Assembly (NCBI GenBank): GCA_036346255.1
Contig: CM070628.1
Location: 13,345,840-13,409,839 of the forward strand
Direction of reading: 5' to 3'
Length of the DNA: 64,000 bases
Source: Ampelocalamus luodianensis
Lineage: Eukaryota; Streptophyta; Magnoliopsida; Poales; Poaceae
Shown here: positions 59,201 through 64,000 of the stretch, piece after piece
How positions within the stretch are numbered: the stretch's first letter is position 1
Layout: each line of letters starts with the position of its first letter
Made by a program: the position numbers and the translations under genes
The notes under the pieces: generated by a model
What the model was told of the DNA's origin: nothing
The model's database searches: none
The model's input: the letters and a program-made list of their open reading frames with translations, nothing else

Positions 59201-59365
59201 TTAACTACTCTCCTCAAATACCTTTGCAGCATTTTTTCCTTTGTGGGCATTACAGTGTTCGCACAGAACATATAAATGCTCATCGAACACAACGATTGAT
59301 AACTCTGTTTCTATTATTCCTAAGTGCAGATTCGACCAAGTTGTTGAAGAATCTAGACCCGTCAT
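59201..59365 (-). CDS. 54-codon reading frame, probable terminal exon fragment, unrecognised
   Basis: From an ATG at 59365 the frame reads MTGLDSSTTWSNLHLGIIET and onward, ending KVFEESS at a TAA at 59201-59203. The composition is protein-like, and it contains LYVLCEHCNAHKG, a CxxC followed by H and KG that could be half of a zinc-binding or HNH-like motif. I cannot name the family. The ATG may not be the true start: the frame begins exactly where the SIRE element starts, so it may be the last exon of a gene cut by that insertion. The nearest candidate on the same strand is the HVA22-like exon at 62851, but this tail does not look like HVA22. Confidence 0.4.
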   Translation of the reverse strand: MTGLDSSTTWSNLHLGIIETELSIVVFDEHLYVLCEHCNAHKGKNAAKVFEESS

Positions 59366-59369
59366 TATG

Positions 59370-62300
59370 AGTTAATAGAGTATTTTAGTGATTAATGACT
59401 AATCTAAATGTGCGACTAACTCATTTGTGGACTATGATATTATTTAGTCTCAGTTAGATAAAAAGGTGAAAATCATAGAGGTATACATTCGACATCATAT
59501 TCTTATATCTTTTTGCATTCCTCAGATCCAAAATATATGTTGAATTTCACTAAAATTTTAACTTGAATATGTGCATATATCTTTATTACACATTCGTGTA
59601 TGCACACATTTAGGGGGAATTCATTCTATGTTTTGTAGTTTCATTAGTATTGATCCATGTTTATTTATCCACATATATTAAGGATCTCTACTTTGTAACA
59701 TATCCTTTAAGTATATAGAACTTGTGTAGTTCATATATACTCATATTGCTTTATATTCAATTATTTGCAATTGTGTTATGGGACTGATGTGAGTGCTGAG
59801 TTGTTTTAAAGGCTTAGTCCTTGTTTATGGATGGCGACATAGTAATGGCAATGCAAAGACAATAGAGGAATCTTGGCTAGTGGTTTGAAGATTACTTTGT
59901 GCCATTTTTTTTATGCATTGCATTTAGAGTTTATTTTGAAAGCCAACTAAGTTTTTCTCAGAAAAATCGGTAGTACCAACGTGTTCTTAGCGGTACTACC
60001 GCACAGCGGTATGACCGGGAAAGTGGTGCGGTACTACCGCAACCTGGTCCGACCTAAACCTAGTTGGTGGCTCGTTTGCATTCGTGTGATCCGATCAGAT
60101 GAACCAAAATGGACGGTCAGATCAGTGGTCTGATCGATTGGAGCAAACAGACGGTTAGACCTATGGTCTGGACGTTTAGTCCGATCAGGTGGTCTGATCG
60201 GCTAAACTAAATGGATGGTCAGATCTGGCAGTCTAAATGTTTTGAGTTGTCCGTTCGAGTGACCTAGTTTGGTTGGACCAAGTGATCCAATACGGTAGTA
60301 CCGGAGTTCATTGAGCGGAACTACCGCAACCCAGTTGGACTGAACAAAGAGCGGTACATGTTTTACAGAGAGACGCCTTTTGGAGCATGTTTGCTCCCCT
60401 GGGAGTGAGGTAGTACCGGTGCTCTTTTGGCGGAACTACCGCATCGTGGTATGATTGCATGATAAACGGCGGTAATACCGCACCTATTAGTAATGGTTTG
60501 TTCAAAAGCTTTTAATGCAGGTATATCTTGGTAATTAATGTTAATCATTGTGAGACTAATATTTTTCATGAATTGGATAAATAGGTTATGTTCCAAGGTC
60601 ATGAAGACTTTGGATGGCATCATGAGTTGATCGTCATCAAGTCAAGGATCAAGAAGAGGATGCATCATGTGTTGATACATACCAGGATATCGAAGAGGAG
60701 ATGACCATGAGTTAATCATCAAGTCAAGAGAAGACCCATCGTATGTTGATGGAGGACTAGTAAAGGCTGCACCATGGGTTGATGCATATCAAGACAATGA
60801 TCCGGACTTGAAGTGAAGATATGCGTCATCAAGCTTCAAGAAGATGCTCAAGGCCAAGGTATGACTAGCTAGGGCTAAGGATGTGTTCATAATCTTTTAC
60901 CGGTCTTGGTGTTTGTTTGGAAGACCGGATTGCTAGTATAAGATTGTCGTGCTATTAAGAGGGGTCTTGTCTAGTAGCTTGAGTCTCATCATGTGTTGAT
61001 AGCTCGGTCTTGCTTGCTCTAGCTCTCCGTGGCATGATGCTATTATTTACGAATGTGTTTTGCAAATAGTTGAGGCTCATACGTTTAATCCCGTAGCATG
61101 TGACTATACTTTGCAAATGGTTAAATTTCATGTACCTACTTGTGACATGATCTAAATTTGCAAATATGTTTTGCAAATTATTGAGATTCATGTATTTTTC
61201 CCTTGGCATGGTCTAAGATAGCTTGTTGCTATTTCTTTGGACTTATACCATGGTAGTGGCTCTTTGGAGTTGTGCTTTTTGATTTGATCAAATATGTTTT
61301 GAGATCAACCAAATAGGTGGGATGTGTAGCCCTCTGAATAAGCTTTCCATAGAGCCTAAGATCACTCAATTCCAACATCGGAGTCAAAAGTTATGATATT
61401 TTTACCAAGTGTCATCTGTGCTGAAATTGGACTGCGGTAATATTGCCCGAGAAAAGTGGTACTACCGCAGAACGGTAGTACCGGACTTTGTACTGTGGTA
61501 CTACCACACTAAAATCTTTAACGGCTAGTTTTTTTAGCCGTTAATGCATCTGTTTCGACCGTTGAGCAAAAAATCGGTAGTACCAGCCATTCAACTGTGG
61601 TACTACCGTAAATCTTGATTTTTTTTAGGAAATTGCTCTCAAAGGCTAGTTTTTGTTGTGGGGGCTATAAATACCCCCTTGACCAGTTGAGAGGAAACTT
61701 TTAGCACTCCATTTCATTCTCTTAAGCTAGTGTGAGGTTCTCCTCTCAATTGTGCATGTGTTGCACCTTGTGAGCAAGGAGAGAGGTCTCTAGTTGCATG
61801 TGTTGCATCTAGAGTTGGATTTCGTATCCACTTGAGCTTGTGCATTCGTTGCACGTGGTGAGAGTCAAGTAAGGGGCTTGGCTGATTACTCTTGGTGTTT
61901 ACCGACATCTAGACGGCATTGGAGGCGTCGTGTCCGGTGATCTCTTCAAAGAAGATTGTGAAGAAGCCCGGTGTGTTGTAAAGGTTGGAGCTCACCTACT
62001 CGGAGTGGGAAAGCTACCACTAGTGGAATCGAGGTGTTTGGCTTAATTCGTTGAGCCGATCCAATTCATTTGGACTTATCTCAACATGGATTAGGAGAGA
62101 CCGGCAAGTCTCCGAACACCACGGTAAAACATCATTGTGTCATTGTGATTTGCTCTCTTGTGATTTACTTTGTGCAATTTATATTTCTAGAATTAAATTG
62201 TTTACATGTATATGTTTGTTTGCTATCATTATCAATAGTCTTAGTGTTGGTGCACGTAGTGAGACTAGTTGATTTAAGCCTTAATTGTGCAAAGTTGATT

Positions 62301-62392
62301 TGATTCATATTTCCACAAAAAACTCGGTTTTAGCTAAAAGAATTTTAAAACCGTCTATTCACCCCCCTCTAGTCGGCATCCTCGGTCTTACA
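59370..62392 (+). mobile_element. SIRE/Maximus element remnant: 3' internal end plus LTR
   Basis: 59460-59773 resembles the 3' internal region of SIRE elements (ACACATTTAGGGGGAATTC, AGAACTTGTGTAGTTC). An LTR-like sequence continues to 62392 and ends CACCCCCCTCTAGTCGGC...GGTCTTACA, the SIRE LTR end. The LTR start was probably damaged; TGTTATGGGACTGATG at 59774 is my best guess, giving 2.6 kb. CAATTG occurs at both 59768 and 62391 but does not form a clean duplication. The LTR has a TATA box at 61666 and many GCGGTAGTACCGC-like palindromes (about 59970-60480 and 61430-61615). Confidence 0.72.
61666..61673 (+). promoter_or_regulatory. TATA box of the third SIRE LTR
   Basis: TATAAATA in GGGGGCTATAAATACCCCC lies about 720 bp before the LTR end, comparable to the TATA box at 5750 in the first SIRE LTR. 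Confidence 0.65.
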
Positions 62393-62850
62393 ATTGCGCA
62401 ATACAAGCTATTGCTAGCACCGCATGGTTGGCGCACTCTATGGAAGCATCATTGCATCAAGCATACGACTACTCCAAACGATGCAAACATACCAAGATAT
62501 TTGATGTTCTCAAAGGAAGCATCAATTGAAGGAACCGACCCAAACAAACTTTGGCATTAGGGTTTTCGTGTATGGTTTCCAGCACCAGCAAGATCCCAAA
62601 GGACCCAAACGTGTTTGCCTACCACGGCCTAGAAACCTACAAAGTGACCATCCCAAGATTCTCCCACACTTTTCCCCCACAAGCCCCGGCACAGCTACCG
62701 GGTTAACCCAGAGCTCGCACGATACCAACAACGAATCCTATAAAGAATCACCGTAACAACCCCCCTCCCCAACCAATCAATCAATGGATCACCGGGGGAG
62801 AATGAAATCGGAGCAAGAAAAGAGAAGGGGAAAGAAAAAGAAACCCGTAC
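62393..62850 (-). other. Presumed intron 1 of the HVA22-like gene
   Basis: On the minus strand this follows the GT donor of the exon at 62851. No HVA22 exon 2 (for example a YPLYASVRAIE-like stretch) is visible before the SIRE insertion at 62392. Confidence 0.5.
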
Positions 62851-62906
62851 CCGACGAGGACGTCGAAGTTGTTGGCCAACACCTTGGGGAAAGATCTGGA
62901 CCCCAT
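62851..62906 (-). pseudogene. HVA22-like gene, first coding exon only
   Basis: On the minus strand the ATG at 62906-62904 opens MGSRSFPKVLANNFDVLVG, which closely matches the start of plant HVA22 proteins (MGSGSxLKVLANNFDVLAG). The exon ends after GG of the last Gly codon with a GTACGG donor, the phase used in this family. HVA22/TB2/DP1 proteins are ER membrane-shaping, stress-inducible proteins. Only 56 nt are present. Exon 2 was not found, and a SIRE element lies about 460 bp downstream. So the gene is either truncated, or its exons lie far away beyond the insertion. Upstream (62907-62990) is a purine-rich GC leader typical of grass genes. Confidence 0.7.
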
Positions 62907-63699
62907 CTCAAACCCTCCTCTTCCTCCTCCAATCCCACCCCCACCCCCACACTCTCCCCTGATTCCGCAGCTCAAAATCCAGTGCGCCGTCGTAGGAGCG
63001 TGTGTAGGATGATGGGGACAGATAGATGTGAAAACGGATCACATAGTTTTCGTCTGATCTGGACAGAAACAAATTCGGATTGTCTCGGATCAGATTTTTC
63101 TCGGATAATTCTGGGATCGGAAATGAATATGGATTTTTTCCCAGGAACGAATACGAATATGGTAGCCCTATTATCCGGCGAATATGAATATACATTATCC
63201 GGATAATACAGAGGTCGGATATCCAGAATATAGCCCAGCAGCCCACCGGCCCATCAGGCAACAGTCCATCAGCTCGGCTACCTTGGCTACTCTAGTCCAG
63301 TCTCCACACCACACGTGCCATCACGCACTCGACACAAGCACTCAGGCCTCGCCTCCCTGCCGGCCACCTCACCAGCCCACTGTCTCTGCCCGTAGCCACC
63401 TCACTGGCCTCCGCTGGCTTCACCTACGACCACCTCGCCTCCCTGCCGGCCACCTCACCGGTCCTAGTGCGCGTTGGATCATCTGTCACAGTCGGCACTA
63501 GGCACAAACAAGAAGGCAAAGAAGCCTTCGCAGCATAGAAAGGAAGAAGGAAGGGGAACAAGCAAGGAAGGCATAGACATGAGGAGGCGGCGAAGATTGG
63601 ACTCCACAAGAACCGGAGGACGATAGGGTTCATGCTGCAGGTGAGGCTGGCCTCCTTCTTTGCCGGCACGGCCGGCACCTCCACTACCGGTGGCTACTT
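62907..63699. other. Upstream region of the HVA22-like exon
   Basis: 63020-63230 is AT-rich with repeated TATCCGGAT/GAATATG motifs, resembling a MITE or transposon remnant. 63280-63690 is CT- and GC-rich, with a direct repeat CTCCCTGCCGGCCACCTCAC at about 63352 and 63439. No gene is recognised. Confidence 0.45.
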
Positions 63700-64000
63700 T
63701 GTCGAGACCAAAAAATATAATTCTGAACCCTATGTGTAGTCTACACTAGTTCAGGATCACACTAGTGCACACAATATCAACATAGATGAATATCGATCCA
63801 CACAAGTCGGATAATAACATAAACGATTAATTTGAATAACAAATATGGTTTTGACCTTATAGTCGAGTTAAGCCTCGCAGGGCTAACAGTAAATAAAGCA
63901 GCAGAACAAAATAACTCCAACGGAATCCCATCAATTCACCATAGGCAACCGACTAGGATCAATGACCTAATGATCAGCACCTTCGACGAACTCCTCTTCA
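63700..64000 (-). mobile_element. Second copy of the PRAF-intron LTR family, running off the window
   Basis: It starts TGTCGAGACC and aligns in order with 51134-51455: CTAGTTCAGGATCAC versus CTAGTCCAGGATCACG, then CACACAAG, CGATTAATTT, GCAGGGCTAACAG, CCCATCAATTCACCA and CCTTCGACGAACTCCTC. The rest lies outside the window. Confidence 0.85.

Noticed and set aside
62526..62756. 76-codon plus-strand frame near the third SIRE LTR
   Set aside because: It lies opposite the presumed HVA22 intron and has no domain or codon bias.
1..64000. tRNA, rRNA or snRNA genes
   Set aside because: I looked for tRNA-like A/B boxes with a foldable body and found only the SINE at 44984; nothing else was convincing by eye.

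Overview
This is plant nuclear DNA, almost certainly from a grass and probably from Oryza or a close relative. That inference rests on the transposon families seen (SIRE/Maximus copia, Tat gypsy, CACTA/En-Spm, Tourist and hAT MITEs), on the GC-rich 5' ends of the genes, and on an 86-residue ILI/PRE-type atypical HLH protein that closely resembles rice ILI proteins. I see no bacterial, organellar or CRISPR sequence. The window is a transposon-rich euchromatic stretch with one intact host gene, one decayed host gene and fragments of at least one more.

Layout. 1-6645: 3' part of a SIRE-type copia element (broken pol, long 3' non-coding region, 1.9-kb LTR). It has inserted into a CACTA element that runs on to 18018. 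The CACTA element carries two degenerate divergent transposition genes (a minus-strand ORF1 with plant-transposase and Ulp1-like parts, and a plus-strand TNP2), a third unrecognised reading frame, and four clusters of subterminal repeats. 18523-19415: probable Helitron. 19857-24747: 4.9-kb solo LTR with a perfect 5-bp target duplication. 24808-28359: minus-strand SIRE LTR interrupted by an Angela-like copia LTR (26679 to about 28256). 28363-30936: repeat fragments and ordinary intergenic DNA. 30937-39099: an old LTR split by a Tat-lineage Ty3/gypsy element (31852 to about 38645) that has an additional RNase H but no visible 3' LTR. 39100-42540: intergenic, with a CpG-rich island at about 41200-41900.

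42699-43127 is the intact two-exon ILI/BU1/PRE-like gene. It is followed by a tRNA-type SINE with a 15-bp target duplication (44984-45265). 46551-55269, minus strand, is a nine-or-more-exon PH-RCC1-FYVE-BRX (PRAF-type) gene. It carries at least five nonsense codons and several frameshifts, so it is annotated as a pseudogene, and a 3.2-kb solo LTR sits in the intron between its second and third coding exons. 56794-58181 holds two MITEs, each with a hAT MITE inside. 59201-59365 is a small unrecognised minus-strand coding fragment. About 59370-62392 is a third SIRE element (3' end plus LTR). 62851-62906 is the first coding exon of an HVA22-like gene on the minus strand, and no second exon is visible. 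63700-64000 begins another copy of the LTR family found in the PRAF intron.

Function. The only gene product expected to work is the ILI-like HLH protein, a non-DNA-binding partner of bHLH factors that acts in brassinosteroid-linked cell elongation. Everything else is transposon biology or gene decay. I found no convincing undescribed system. The most unusual signals are (i) clustered CGGT-N3-ACCG palindromes kept in all three SIRE LTRs although the central bases differ between copies, (ii) CACTA subterminal repeats that occur as two classes, one a perfect palindrome and one with a consistent arm mismatch, and (iii) a foldback of such repeats inside the CACTA element.
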